A stretch of 64,000 bases of DNA from NCBI GenBank assembly GCA_018058095.1, contig JAGPCO010000003.1, forward strand, positions 84,333-148,332, in the 5' to 3' direction. The notes beneath the pieces are model-generated. The model worked only from the letters and a program-made list of their open reading frames with translations, was not told the DNA's origin and did no database searches. Of the stretch, positions 38,013 through 50,295 are shown piece by piece. Source of the stretch: Kofleriaceae bacterium. GTDB taxonomy: Bacteria > Myxococcota_A > Polyangia > Haliangiales > Haliangiaceae. Every line of letters begins with the position of its first letter. Positions within the stretch are counted from its first letter, which is position 1. The position numbers and the translations under genes are program-made.

Positions 38013-40205
38013 TCAGTACGGCGTGACCATCGGCCGGTGCGAGTACGCGCCGCCGTTCGACAGGTAGTTGACGGTGCCGGTGAGCGGGTCGACCGCCGAC
38101 AGCCGACCACCCTCGACGACGACGATGCGGTCGGGCGCGTCGTCGAGCACCAGGTAGGCGTGGGCGCTGATGCGCTCGGTTCCGATCCGCACGATCGACA
38201 GGTCGGCCGCCAGCTTGACCAGGCCGTTGGTGTCGCCGGCCAGCCAGAAGCTGCCGTCGGGCAGGGCGGTGAAGGCGATGGCGCGGAACTGGTTGGTCGT
38301 CGCCGGCTCGACGTCGATGCTGGCCATCACCAGCGTCGGGGCGGTCAGATCGGCCACGGCGATGGCGTCGGTGTTGACGGCGAGGGTGCCGTTGCCGTGC
38401 CAGCTGTTGCCGCACACCAGGCGGGCCCCGCTCCACGAGAACGCGCACTCGCTCGAGCGGACGGCGTCGGGCAGGTCGATCAAGTCGACCGCGGCGGTGC
38501 CGGGGTCGGCGTCGATCACCGTGCGGGTTGCGCCGTCGACCAGCGCGACCTTGCTCGAGCTGATCACGTCGGCCTCGTCGTACGGCCAGCCCACGGCCAC
38601 GGCCAGGCGGCGCCCGTCGCGCGACAGCGCCAGGCGGTGGCCGCGGAAGCGCGGGTCGCCGCGGCCGAGCTCGACCCGCCCGACCTCGGTCAGCGTGGCC
38701 GGGTCGATCTCGACCAGGAAGACCGCGTTGGGGTTGCTGCCGCGCCGGCGCCCGTCCCAGGCGGTGGCGATGCGGTTGGCCGAGTACGCGTGCATGCCGT
38801 CGTTGAGCACGGCCCACAGCCGGCGCCCGCTCGGGTCGAGCGCGACGTCGGTGACCGAGCCGGCGGCGCTGTCGAGGTCGAGGTCGAGGCTGGCCACGGC
38901 GGCGCCGGTGGTGGTGTCGAACTTGGTCACTCGCGGCAACATGCGGGCGCCGGTGAAGGCGAAGGCGCCGGCCGGGCTCACGCTGCCGGCCATCGCCGTC
39001 GGGCAGGGCTGGTCCGGGCGGAAGCTGGGCAGCTCGGCGAAGCCGCGCGTCGCCACCGACAGCGACGGGTCGGACAGCTCGAGCGAGCCGCCCGTGCCGC
39101 ACCAGCGGGTGCTGTACACGCCGCGGCCGGCGTGGATCGCGATGGGCTGGGTGTGGGTGGTGAGGCCGCCCAGGTTGTTCAGGGTCACGCGTACGGTCCG
39201 GATCGCGCCCGGGGCGAGCGCGGTCGCGCCCAGGCTGACGCCGGTGCCGGCGGGGTACGGCGTGAAGGCCGCCATCTGCCCGACCGTGGCGCCCTGCCCC
39301 TCGAGCAACGCGGCGACGCCGGTGCCGACGTTGGGGAACACCACCTTGGCGCCGAAGATCGGGCTGGGCAGGTTGGAGGTCGTGGCCAGGTCGAACGCCA
39401 GCGTCCCGGCCGCGCTGCTGTAGGTGATGTTGCTGACGGCCAGGGTCACGTTGGCCGGCTGGGTCACCGTCGCCGTGGCCGCGGTGAGGTTGAACTGGAT
39501 CGAGCCGTCCTGGGCCGGGCGGATGGCGGCGCCGGCGCTGCGCGCCTCCGACCACACACCGTTGCCGTACTGCACGAAGGCGGTGTAGACGTGGCCACCG
39601 ATCGGCGGCGCGGCATCGACGAACGAGGTGCCGGTGCCGGCGTAGACGACGGTGCCGCCGCCGAGGCTGGCGCCGACCGCGAGCGACTCGAGGTCGACCG
39701 GCCCGGCGGTCAGCTCGCCGCGGGCGCGAACGACGGCGATGGTGGCGGCGCCGCTCGGCGCCATCCAGTCGACCTCGAGGTCGGCGCCGCTGGTGCTGGC
39801 GTGGGCGCGGATGCGCTCGACCGGGCGCGGCCCGTACGGGTGGACCGCGACGGCCAGGGTGCGAATGGCCTCCTGGTTGCCGGCGGCGTCGACCGCGAAG
39901 AACCGCAGGCTGGTCGTCGTCGCCGCCAGGGTGACGGCGCCGGTGGTGGCCAGCTGCGGGCTGCTCGTGGTCGGGTCGGTCCCGTCGGTGCTGTAGTAGA
40001 TCGTGGCCGGCTCGTTGGCGGTCAGCGTGACCTGGCCGCGCACCTCGCCGCCGTCGGGGCTGGCGCTGGTGACCGGGGCGGTGGTGTCGCCGCCGGGGGC
40101 GTCGATGGGCGGGCCACCGTCATCACCACCGCAGGCGGCGGCGAGCAGGAGCAGGGAGGACAGGCCGGACGAGCAGGCGACGCGACGGGAGTATGACAAG
40201 GGCAT
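38013..40205 (-). CDS. Large lipoprotein with chitobiase-C-like domain and beta-propeller
   Basis: A 730-residue lipoprotein: lipobox LLAAAC, an IDAP linker, then a CHB_HEX_C-type Ig-like domain (EPATIYYSTDGTDPTT, LRFFAVDAAGNQE), an Ig-like middle part, and a C-terminal YVTN/WD40-like propeller (RFRGHRLALSRDGRRLAV, VALVDGATRTVIDADPG, GTLAVNTDAIAVADL). These domains bind carbohydrate or protein at the cell surface. GAGGTA lies just before the ATG. It is the first gene of a pair with the 265-residue lipoprotein. Confidence 0.82.
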   Translation of the reverse strand: MPLSYSRRVACSSGLSSLLLLAAACGGDDGGPPIDAPGGDTTAPVTSASPDGGEVRGQVTLTANEPATIYYSTDGTDPTTSSPQLATTGAVTLAATTTSLRFFAVDAAGNQEAIRTLAVAVHPYGPRPVERIRAHASTSGADLEVDWMAPSGAATIAVVRARGELTAGPVDLESLAVGASLGGGTVVYAGTGTSFVDAAPPIGGHVYTAFVQYGNGVWSEARSAGAAIRPAQDGSIQFNLTAATATVTQPANVTLAVSNITYSSAAGTLAFDLATTSNLPSPIFGAKVVFPNVGTGVAALLEGQGATVGQMAAFTPYPAGTGVSLGATALAPGAIRTVRVTLNNLGGLTTHTQPIAIHAGRGVYSTRWCGTGGSLELSDPSLSVATRGFAELPSFRPDQPCPTAMAGSVSPAGAFAFTGARMLPRVTKFDTTTGAAVASLDLDLDSAAGSVTDVALDPSGRRLWAVLNDGMHAYSANRIATAWDGRRRGSNPNAVFLVEIDPATLTEVGRVELGRGDPRFRGHRLALSRDGRRLAVAVGWPYDEADVISSSKVALVDGATRTVIDADPGTAAVDLIDLPDAVRSSECAFSWSGARLVCGNSWHGNGTLAVNTDAIAVADLTAPTLVMASIDVEPATTNQFRAIAFTALPDGSFWLAGDTNGLVKLAADLSIVRIGTERISAHAYLVLDDAPDRIVVVEGGRLSAVDPLTGTVNYLSNGGAYSHRPMVTPY

Positions 40206-40323
40206 TACCTCGGGGTGGTGCGTTCACGCTAACACCCGAGGTGGCGATGCCCTTGCCGCTGTAAGAGGGGCGTGAGTCCTACATCTCCGTCGAAGGAGGC
40301 GCGCGGCGCCCGCCCGCAGCGCG

Positions 40324-40941
40324 CTACTCGGCGCCGGCGCCGACGAAGATCCCGGTCAGCTTGCCGTCGGTGAACGAGAAGAACGTGCCGCCGTAGACCG
40401 AGCCGATCACCAGCGTGTCGACCGACGACGGGTCGGGTTCACCGGGCTCACGACCGACGGTGCGGAAGGCGGCGTAGACCTTCTCGACCTCGGCCCGGGT
40501 GGCGCCCAGGCCGACCCCGCGCGAGGTGGTGAGCTGGCTCGGCGCGCTGACCGTGATGCCACCGACCCGTGGCTCACCGTCGGCGCTGCCGGCGGCCATG
40601 TCGAGCTTGAGGCCGCGATCGGGCCACTCCCAGGCAGCGACGAACTCGCCGGACGCGGCCCACTCCTCGGCCGCGCCCTTGCGCGCGGGTGGACCGAACG
40701 CGGCGGTCACCGCCTCGATCGAGTCGCCCAGGCCGATGCCGCCGATCTTCTCGCTGGTCGCGTCGGCCGTCGGCGTCGCGACCGCGCTGGCGCCGGCGCC
40801 GGTGGCAGCCGCGGTCGGCACCGGGCCGGACACGGTCGGCGCGGCGGCGCCGCCGCAGGCGGAGAGGAGCAAGACCACGCCGGCGCTGGTGAGGGCGACG
40901 GCAACGCTCGGACGACGCAGGCCACGCGGATCGATCGACAT
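40324..40941 (-). CDS. Lipoprotein of unknown function
   Basis: A 205-residue lipoprotein: a long n-region, lipobox LSAC, a Thr/Ala/Pro linker, then a small alpha/beta domain with IGGIGLGDSIEAVTAAFGPP, a motif like that of periplasmic proteins in which an I-x-x-GDS strand precedes an AFG-P helix. The C-terminal half has strands VDTLVIGSVYGGTFFSF. TACACT lies seven bases before the ATG at 40,941. The function is unknown. Confidence 0.74.
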   Translation of the reverse strand: MSIDPRGLRRPSVAVALTSAGVVLLLSACGGAAAPTVSGPVPTAAATGAGASAVATPTADATSEKIGGIGLGDSIEAVTAAFGPPARKGAAEEWAASGEFVAAWEWPDRGLKLDMAAGSADGEPRVGGITVSAPSQLTTSRGVGLGATRAEVEKVYAAFRTVGREPGEPDPSSVDTLVIGSVYGGTFFSFTDGKLTGIFVGAGAE

Positions 40942-40948
40942 GGGCTGC

Positions 40949-40954
40949 AGTGTA
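40949..40954 (-). promoter_or_regulatory. -10-like TACACT, leaderless
   Basis: TACACT ends seven bases before the ATG at 40,941 on the minus strand. Confidence 0.4.
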
Positions 40955-41019
40955 GCCCGAGGGTCAGCCCGGGCGCGCGGCCGCGCCTGGTGGCAGGACC
41001 GTCGCGTGCGGTCGCAGCC

Positions 41020-41265
41020 CTACTCCTTGTTCGCGGTCGCGCTGCGCCGGGCCTCGCGCACAATCTCGGCGGCGACCGCGGTCATCGGGTCCTGCCGGGT
41101 GCTGTGCTCGACCAGCGTCGGCAGCTCGCGGCCCATCCGCATCGGGGTGTTGGCCATGACGTCGACCGCGCCGCCCAGGCCGATCTCCAGGTTGGTGAAC
41201 CTCCAGCAGATCGCACGATTCGGCTCCGCCTGCCCGCTCAACCGGACGGAATCATGGGGGGTCAC
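41020..41265 (-). CDS. Short hypothetical protein or remnant
   Basis: An 81-residue ORF from a GTG at 41,265. Its composition (NLEIGLGGAVDVMANTPMRM, then a basic/acidic helix) looks more protein-like than the shadow ORFs around it. There is no recognisable family, no ribosome-binding site and no signal peptide. It could be a remnant of a longer gene. It is divergent from the sigma factor operon. Confidence 0.35.
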   Translation of the reverse strand: MTPHDSVRLSGQAEPNRAICWRFTNLEIGLGGAVDVMANTPMRMGRELPTLVEHSTRQDPMTAVAAEIVREARRSATANKE

Positions 41266-41268
41266 TGC

Positions 41269-41274
41269 TACCCT
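41269..41274 (+). promoter_or_regulatory. -10-like TACCCT upstream of sigma operon
   Basis: TACCCT ends nine bases before a GTG at 41,284 that opens an out-of-phase 41-codon leader ORF ending at 41,409, inside the sigma gene. It is a candidate promoter for the sigma/anti-sigma operon. Confidence 0.35.
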
Positions 41275-41351
41275 GGGCCCGCCGTGGAGGAGGCTGTCAA
41301 CCGGTCGGGCCGGTCCTGGCTCTGTAGCGTCGAGTGTTTGCCCGAGGTGAC

Positions 41352-42002
41352 ATGTCGACCTATCCAGGGCCCGGCCCGGGGCGGGCGTTCGGGACCGGAG
41401 TCGCGGTGACCATGACCACGACCGAGGACGCGCGCGGACGCCTGCTGGCCGAGCTGGCGGCCGGCCCAGCTCGCAAGGGCTACGCCATCGCCTACGATCT
41501 CCTGCGCAACCGGGCCGAGGCGGAGGAGGCGGTGCAGGACGCGCTGGCGAGAGCGTGCGAGAACATCGCCGACCTGCGCGACCACGGCGCCGCGCCGTCG
41601 TGGTTCCTGCGCATCGTCACCACGTCCTGCCTGCGCACCCTGCGCCGGCGCCGGCTGCGGCGCGCCCTGTTCGGCCGCTTCGGCGGCAGCGAGCGCGACG
41701 AGGCTGCCGGGGAGGAGGCCGCGGCGAGCGAGCGCGGCGCTGACGACGTCGCCGCCCTGGTCCACGCCGGCGCCGGGCCGACCCCGGGCCGGGCCCTGGA
41801 GGATCGGCAGCGCCTGGCCGCGCTGATCGATCACCTCGACGGGCTGTCGGCGCAGCAGCGCGCCGCCCTGGTCCTGCGCTACGGCCACGATCTGCCCGTG
41901 CCCGAGGTGGCCAGCATGCTCGGCGTCGAGCTGGCCACCGCCAAGACGCACCTGGTGCGCGGGCTGGCCCGCCTGCGCGACCTGATGGAGGAGCACCGAT
42001 GA
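41352..42002 (+). CDS. ECF-type RNA polymerase sigma factor
   Basis: A 216-residue sigma factor. Region 2 is seen in AIAYDLLRNRAEAEEAVQDA and FLRIVTTSCLRTLRRRRL, and region 4 in LDGLSAQQRAALVLRYGHDL followed by PEVASMLGVELATAKTHL. A Glu/Ala-rich linker joins them. The ATG at 41,352 has GAGGTG at 41,344-41,349; ATG 41,412 and GTG 41,334 are alternatives. Its TGA overlaps the ATG of the anti-sigma gene (ATGA), the usual arrangement for coupled sigma/anti-sigma pairs. Confidence 0.9.
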   Translation: MSTYPGPGPGRAFGTGVAVTMTTTEDARGRLLAELAAGPARKGYAIAYDLLRNRAEAEEAVQDALARACENIADLRDHGAAPSWFLRIVTTSCLRTLRRRRLRRALFGRFGGSERDEAAGEEAAASERGADDVAALVHAGAGPTPGRALEDRQRLAALIDHLDGLSAQQRAALVLRYGHDLPVPEVASMLGVELATAKTHLVRGLARLRDLMEEHR

Positions 42003-42568
42003 GCGCGCCGTGTGATCGCGTGGCCGAGCGCCTGGCCGTGGGCGAGCCGCTGGCCGAGCTGTCCGCCCACGTCGAGACCTGCCCGGCGTGTGCGCGGCTG
42101 ACCGCGCTGCCGGGCCTCCTGGCCGGGGCCAGCGCGGTCACGGCCTCACCGGCGCTCGAGCCGGGCGCCGGCTTCGCGGCGCGGGTCACCACCGGCGCGC
42201 GTGGCCGGCTGGCGACGCGGCGGCGTAACCGCGTGCTCGGCAGCGGCGCGGCGGTGATGGCCGCCGCGGCGATGGCCGCGCTGGTGATGACCCGTGGCCC
42301 GGGGACCGGGTCGAGCCAGCTCGGCGCCATGCGGATGCCGCCGCCGCTCGAGCCCATCCTGGCGTCGGATCCGGCGACCGACAGGTCCCGGCCCGGCGAC
42401 GACGTCACCCCCATCACCGACACCAGCGGCGACGCCCGCCTGGTGCGCGACCTGTCCGACCTGTCCAGCCTCGACCGCACGCTGCGCCCGCACCGGGCCT
42501 GGCGTGTGGTCGAGCGACGCTTCGCTTCGACCCAGCGGCTGCTCGACCAGCAGCAAGGAGTTCGCTGA
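41999..42568 (+). CDS. Zinc-finger anti-sigma factor, membrane-anchored
   Basis: A 189-residue protein with an N-terminal zinc motif of the zf-HC2 kind (HVETCPACARL, HxxxCxxC), which holds the sigma factor in the cytoplasm. A hydrophobic segment near 80-98 (GSGAAVMAAAAMAALVMT) forms the membrane anchor, and the C-terminal half lies in the periplasm. It overlaps the sigma gene by four bases, and its stop shares one base with the ATG of the sensor-like gene downstream. Confidence 0.85.
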   Translation: MSAPCDRVAERLAVGEPLAELSAHVETCPACARLTALPGLLAGASAVTASPALEPGAGFAARVTTGARGRLATRRRNRVLGSGAAVMAAAAMAALVMTRGPGTGSSQLGAMRMPPPLEPILASDPATDRSRPGDDVTPITDTSGDARLVRDLSDLSSLDRTLRPHRAWRVVERRFASTQRLLDQQQGVR

Positions 42569-43665
42569 TGTTCCGCACCAAGTTCACCGTCGCCTCCGCC
42601 CTCGTCCTGGCCCTGGCCGCCGCGACCGGCCTGTACCTGAGCGCGCCAGCCGGCCGGGCTGACGACCTCGACGACCTGCAGGCCGAGGCCGAGCGCCACG
42701 CCGCCGAGGCCGAGCGCGACGCCGAGACGGCCCGGCGCGACGCCGAGACGGCCCGGCGCGACGCCGAGACGGCCCGGCGCGACGCCGAGACGGCCCGGCG
42801 CGACGCCCGCCAGCACGGCACCGGCGGGGGACGTGTCGTGGTGAGCGGCGGCCTCGACGTCAACCTGGGCGACCTCGTGCGCAGCACCGTCGACGGCAAG
42901 CTGGCCGAGGCGCTGGCCGGCATCGGCAACGACACGTCGTTGCCCAAGCCGCTGCGCAAGTCGCTGACCAAGCGGCTGGAGAAGGTGCGTGGCATCGTCG
43001 CCAAGCGCACCCAGCACCTCCGGCTCGACGACCTCGGCGCGCTCGAGCAGAACCTCGAGTCGATGGGGCAGGAGCTGGAGGCCGCCATGGACGGCCTCGA
43101 CGACGAGCTGCAGACCTACGGCGACCAGATCGAGAAGCTGGCCGAGAAGTGGACCCGCGATCTCGGCAAGGGCGCGGCGCTGTGGGGTCTCAAGCAGGGC
43201 ACCACCTTCACCTTCGGCGATGATGCGGTCGGCGTGAAGATCTTCGGCGACGTCGACGACGTCGACGTCGTCGACCCGGTGCCGCCGGTGCCGCCGGTGC
43301 CGCCGGTGCCGCCGGTGCCGTCGGGCCGGCGCGGCAGCGTCGACGTCGACGTCGACCTGTCGGATCTCGACGTCGACGTCGACCTGGGCGACCTCGACCT
43401 GCGGCCCGACCAGCGCGGCAAGCTCAAGGCCCTGGTCGAGGCCGAGCAGCGCCTGGTCGAGCCGGCCAGCACGCGGCTCGACCGCCTGGGCGACCAGCTC
43501 GAGCAAGAGGTGGAGCGCGACCAGCCGCGCCAGGCCGAGCTCGATCGGCTGGTCGACGCCATGGCGGCCGAGGAGGCCACCATCCGCAAGGCCCGGCTGC
43601 GGGCCTGGACCGGCGCGCGCGGGGTGCTCGACGCCGGCCAGCGCCGCCAGCTCGGCCGGCCGTAG
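42568..43665 (+). CDS. Periplasmic Spy/CpxP-like sensor with tandem repeats
   Basis: A 365-residue exported protein: a signal peptide, then a heptad coiled coil with four perfect DAETARR repeats (residues about 51-78), a long helical region, a PPV x4 spacer (near 240-250), a VDVDVDLSDLDVDVDL stretch, and a C-terminal helical domain resembling Spy/CpxP heavy-metal or misfolding sensors (LRPDQRGKL, DAGQRRQLG, like LTxxQ motifs). As third gene of a sigma/anti-sigma operon it probably reports envelope stress to the anti-sigma factor. Confidence 0.78.
   Translation: MFRTKFTVASALVLALAAATGLYLSAPAGRADDLDDLQAEAERHAAEAERDAETARRDAETARRDAETARRDAETARRDARQHGTGGGRVVVSGGLDVNLGDLVRSTVDGKLAEALAGIGNDTSLPKPLRKSLTKRLEKVRGIVAKRTQHLRLDDLGALEQNLESMGQELEAAMDGLDDELQTYGDQIEKLAEKWTRDLGKGAALWGLKQGTTFTFGDDAVGVKIFGDVDDVDVVDPVPPVPPVPPVPPVPSGRRGSVDVDVDLSDLDVDVDLGDLDLRPDQRGKLKALVEAEQRLVEPASTRLDRLGDQLEQEVERDQPRQAELDRLVDAMAAEEATIRKARLRAWTGARGVLDAGQRRQLGRP
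42718..42801. repeat. Four perfect 21-base repeats in the sensor gene
   Basis: The unit GACGCCGAGACGGCCCGGCG plus C occurs four times without mismatch and encodes DAETARR each time. Gain or loss of a unit keeps the frame. Confidence 0.95.
43282..43317. repeat. Four perfect 9-base repeats encoding Pro-Pro-Val
   Basis: CCGCCGGTG is repeated four times in the same gene and forms a stiff spacer before the acidic DVDVDL stretch. Confidence 0.95.
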
Positions 43666-43814
43666 CCGGCTGCTGAAGAACCCGTGCCGGCGGCTCCGGC
43701 CGACCGGACGGGCTCATCATCGGAACCTCCCACCGCGGCGTCGTGACCGCGGCGTGACGCAAGGGTGACCCACGCCTGTCGGCGCGGCCGGCGCCGAGCG
43801 CCCACTGTGGAGGC

Positions 43815-44987
43815 ATGCCCACCTCCCCGCAGCCAGGTCCTGGCCCCTGTCCCGCACCGCCCGGTGAGGTGGTCGCGCCCACGGCGCTGCCGGCCTCGAC
43901 CTACACCCACGTGGTGCGGGCGGCGCTACCGGCGTCGGCGCTGGCGCGGGCGCCCGGGCGGCTGGCCCTCATCCCGACGTACCTGGTGGTGATCGCCGCC
44001 GCCACCTTCGCGATCGCCACTGGCCTTGGCGGCTGGCCGGTCGCCGCCGCGCTGGTGGTGGTCAACGGCGTGGCCTTCGCCGGCCTGACCTTCATCGGTC
44101 ACGAGCTGCTGCACGGCTCGATCGCCGGCGGCCGCCGGACCCGGCGCGTGCTCGGCTGGATCACCTTCCTGCCGTTCACGATGTCGCCGCGGCTGTGGGA
44201 GGCCTGGCACAACCAGATCCACCACGCCCACACCAACGTCGACGGCCAGGACCCGGACCAGTACCCGACCCTGGCGACCTATCGCGCCAACCCGAGCGTG
44301 CGCCGCTTCATGGACTGGTTCGCGCTCGGCGGCGGGCGCTGGCGTGGCCTCCTCAGCCTGGCGTTCGGCTTCACCGGGCAGAGCGTGCAGATCCTGCTGT
44401 CGTCGCGCCGGCGCGGCTTCCTGCCGGCCCGGGCGCACCGCCTGGCCCTGGCCGAGACCGCGCTCGGGGTCGCGTTGTGGACCACGCTGGCGCTGGTCGT
44501 CGGTGGCGGGGCGTTCGTGCTGGTGTTCGTGCTGCCGCTGATCATCGCCAACACGATCGTGATGGCCTTCATCCTCACCAACCACGGCCTGTCGCCGCTG
44601 GCCGAGCGCAACGATCCGCTGCTGGCCTCGCTCAGCGTGACCGGGCCGCGCTGGGTCGAGCTGCTGACGCTGGGCTTCGGCTACCACGTCGAGCACCACG
44701 TCCTGCCCGGCGTCAGCTCGCGCCACGCCCGCGCCGTGCGGGCAGTCCTGCAGGCGCACTGGCCCGAGCGCTACCAGGCGCTGCCGCACCTGCAGGCGCT
44801 CGTGCGCCTGCACCGCACCGCCCGGGTCTACCGGGACGCCACCACGCTGATCGACCCGCGCACCGGCGCCACCTTCCCGACGCTGCTGCCCGGCGTGGTG
44901 ACGGCGCCGGCACCAGGCCCGTCCGTGAGCGCGAGCCGGACCGCACCCGCCACCCTGCCGGTGGTGATGCCGGCGCCGGCCCGCTGA
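43815..44987 (+). CDS. Fatty acid desaturase (membrane di-iron)
   Basis: A 390-residue integral membrane desaturase. The three histidine boxes are intact: HELLH (96-100), HNQIHHAH (132-139) and HVEHH (291-295). These bind two irons and insert a double bond into acyl chains. Hydrophobic helices lie near 50-90 and 205-260. The C-terminal 60 residues form a Pro/Ala-rich tail absent from typical members. GTGGAGG stands just before the ATG at 43,815. It follows the envelope-stress sigma operon after 149 bases, but co-regulation is not shown. Confidence 0.9.
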   Translation: MPTSPQPGPGPCPAPPGEVVAPTALPASTYTHVVRAALPASALARAPGRLALIPTYLVVIAAATFAIATGLGGWPVAAALVVVNGVAFAGLTFIGHELLHGSIAGGRRTRRVLGWITFLPFTMSPRLWEAWHNQIHHAHTNVDGQDPDQYPTLATYRANPSVRRFMDWFALGGGRWRGLLSLAFGFTGQSVQILLSSRRRGFLPARAHRLALAETALGVALWTTLALVVGGGAFVLVFVLPLIIANTIVMAFILTNHGLSPLAERNDPLLASLSVTGPRWVELLTLGFGYHVEHHVLPGVSSRHARAVRAVLQAHWPERYQALPHLQALVRLHRTARVYRDATTLIDPRTGATFPTLLPGVVTAPAPGPSVSASRTAPATLPVVMPAPAR

Positions 44988-44991
44988 GGTC

Positions 44992-45591
44992 TCAGTCGTC
45001 GAGGGTCGCGTAGATCTCGAGCGCGGTCGGCACCGCGCCGCCGTCGGCGTCGGTGGCGACGGCGGCGGTCTTGATCACCATGTCGCCGGTCATGCCGGCC
45101 AGGCCGGGTTCGGTCTCGAGGAAGTTGAGCGCGTCGTTCATCGCCGCCGGGGCGCCGGGCTCGGCGTCGAGGCGGAGCCGGCACAGGGTCTGCCGGCACT
45201 CGACGATGCTGGCGCGCACGCCGCGCGGCAGGCCGCGCAGCCGGGTCCGCAGCTCGCGCTCGAGCGGCTCGGCCCGGGCCGGCTCCCGCGCCTCGCTGGC
45301 GAAGTGATCGGCCACGTCGAGCACGGCGCCGCTGCCGGCCGCGGTCACGGTGTATGCGCCGGCCGGCGCGTCTGCCGAGGGGGCCGGAGGTGGCGGCGGC
45401 AGCTCGGGTCCGGACCCGACCGCGGTCGAGCTCGGGGTCGGGGTCGGCGAGGCCGCTGCATCGGCGTCGCGGGTGATCGCCGGCGCGGTGGGGGGCGCGG
45501 GCGGATCCGAGGCCTTGCCCCGGCTGATCCACAGCGCCGCGCCGGCGGCGGCGACGCCGCCAAGTAGGCCGATCCACGGGTACTTCGCCAC
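44992..45591 (-). CDS. Single-pass membrane or periplasmic protein, unknown
   Basis: A 199-residue protein: an N-terminal hydrophobic anchor (IGLLGGVAAAGAALWI), a Pro/Ala/Thr-rich linker, and a small alpha/beta domain with a Cys pair (ECRQTLCRLRL) likely joined as a disulfide. I chose GTG at 45,591, since TATGGT lies six bases before it; the ATG eight codons upstream lies before that hexamer and would miss it. It is convergent with the desaturase gene, with only four bases between the stops. Confidence 0.7.
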   Translation of the reverse strand: MAKYPWIGLLGGVAAAGAALWISRGKASDPPAPPTAPAITRDADAAASPTPTPSSTAVGSGPELPPPPPAPSADAPAGAYTVTAAGSGAVLDVADHFASEAREPARAEPLERELRTRLRGLPRGVRASIVECRQTLCRLRLDAEPGAPAAMNDALNFLETEPGLAGMTGDMVIKTAAVATDADGGAVPTALEIYATLDD

Positions 45592-45597
45592 GGCCGG

Positions 45598-45603
45598 ACC
45601 ATA
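45598..45603 (-). promoter_or_regulatory. -10-like TATGGT, leaderless
   Basis: TATGGT ends six bases before the GTG at 45,591 and decides that start over the ATG at 45,615. Confidence 0.4.
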
Positions 45604-45659
45604 GCGCGGAGTCACCCGTGGCGGCAGGTGGAGGCGGCGCCGGCCCGTCGACGATCACC

Positions 45660-45688
45660 TTGCTCCGCCCAGGACCCGTCGGTACTGT
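45660..45688 (+). promoter_or_regulatory. Promoter TTGCTC-17-TACTGT of the PBP gene
   Basis: TTGCTC (45,660-45,665), a 17-base spacer, then TACTGT (45,683-45,688), nine bases before the GTG at 45,698. It is the best-formed sigma-70-like promoter in the window and also leaderless. Confidence 0.5.
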
Positions 45689-45697
45689 GCCCGGCTC

Positions 45698-48235
<2,538 letters not shown>

Positions 48236-48295
48236 CCAAGGCCCGTCACCGGCCGGCCCGGGCCAGGCGGCGCGCCCTCGTCGCGGGCGTGGTGG

Positions 48296-48301
48296 TACCG
48301 T
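48296..48301 (+). promoter_or_regulatory. -10-like TACCGT, leaderless
   Basis: TACCGT ends eight bases before the GTG at 48,310. The earlier GTG at 48,289 would place the hexamer inside the gene. Confidence 0.38.
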
Positions 48302-48309
48302 CGGTCGCC

Positions 48310-49623
<1,314 letters not shown>

Positions 49624-49782
49624 CAGGCGCCGCGCAACGGCGTTCTGCTCGGCCTGCTCCCGGCGGTTCGAAGCTGTCGCCCGGCAGGCGACGAGGTGTC
49701 GCTCACCGGGTGCGAGAGCGGACGAGCGCCGAGCCGATCCGAGGACTTGCGCCTGGCGCGAGGGTTGCTCAATCCCGCCGGC

Positions 49783-50295
49783 ATGAAGGCACTCGAGCTC
49801 GGTGACTGCCTCCGCACCATGGTCTCGGCGGCGCGGGCGGCGTACCAGCCGACACCGGCGCACGACGCCCTCCTGCGCGCCGCCATCAAGGCGCTGAGCG
49901 AGCTGCGCCTGGTCGAGGCCGCGACGCCGATCCGACCGGCCGCGCTCGCCGGCGCTCGCCCGATCGGTGGGTCGCCGCCGCCCAGGTCGCCTGGTCCGGT
50001 CGTTCCGGCCGCGCCCAGCGCGACCGAGCGGGCGCTGCTGGAGGTCCTGGCGCGCCCGGCCGTCCCGGGAGAGACCATCGACGCCACCTTCCGGCGCAAG
50101 GAGGATGACCTGGCCGCGCTGCTGGCGACCCTGCCGCTGGCCGAGGCGCGCGCGCTGCACCGGCGCCTGGCCAACCCGGTCGCGGCCGACGAGCTGGCGA
50201 CGCGGTTCCAGCGCCTGACCGCCGAGCGCCGCGGCCGGCTCCTGTCGATCCTGCTCGACGCGCGCCGACGCGACGCGGTGCGAGCCACGCCGTGA
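49783..50295 (+). CDS. Hypothetical protein preceding AAA+ ATPase
   Basis: A 170-residue helical protein with no known family: an N-terminal helix pair (LGDCLRTMVSAARAAYQP), a Pro-rich linker near 60-85, and a second helical part (LLEVLARPAVPGETIDATFR, LPLAEARALHRRL). It has no signal peptide. The ATG at 49,783 is in a suitable place; a longer version starting at 49,696 is possible. Its TGA overlaps the GTG of the ATPase gene (GTGA), so they probably work together, for example as adaptor and ATPase. Confidence 0.68.
   Translation: MKALELGDCLRTMVSAARAAYQPTPAHDALLRAAIKALSELRLVEAATPIRPAALAGARPIGGSPPPRSPGPVVPAAPSATERALLEVLARPAVPGETIDATFRRKEDDLAALLATLPLAEARALHRRLANPVAADELATRFQRLTAERRGRLLSILLDARRRDAVRATP

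Noticed and set aside
49624..49782. Small gene or RNA between the FHA activator and the 170-residue gene
   Set aside because: I find no good start, hairpin series or coding pattern; a TTGCGC/CTCAAT pair is too poorly spaced to call a promoter.
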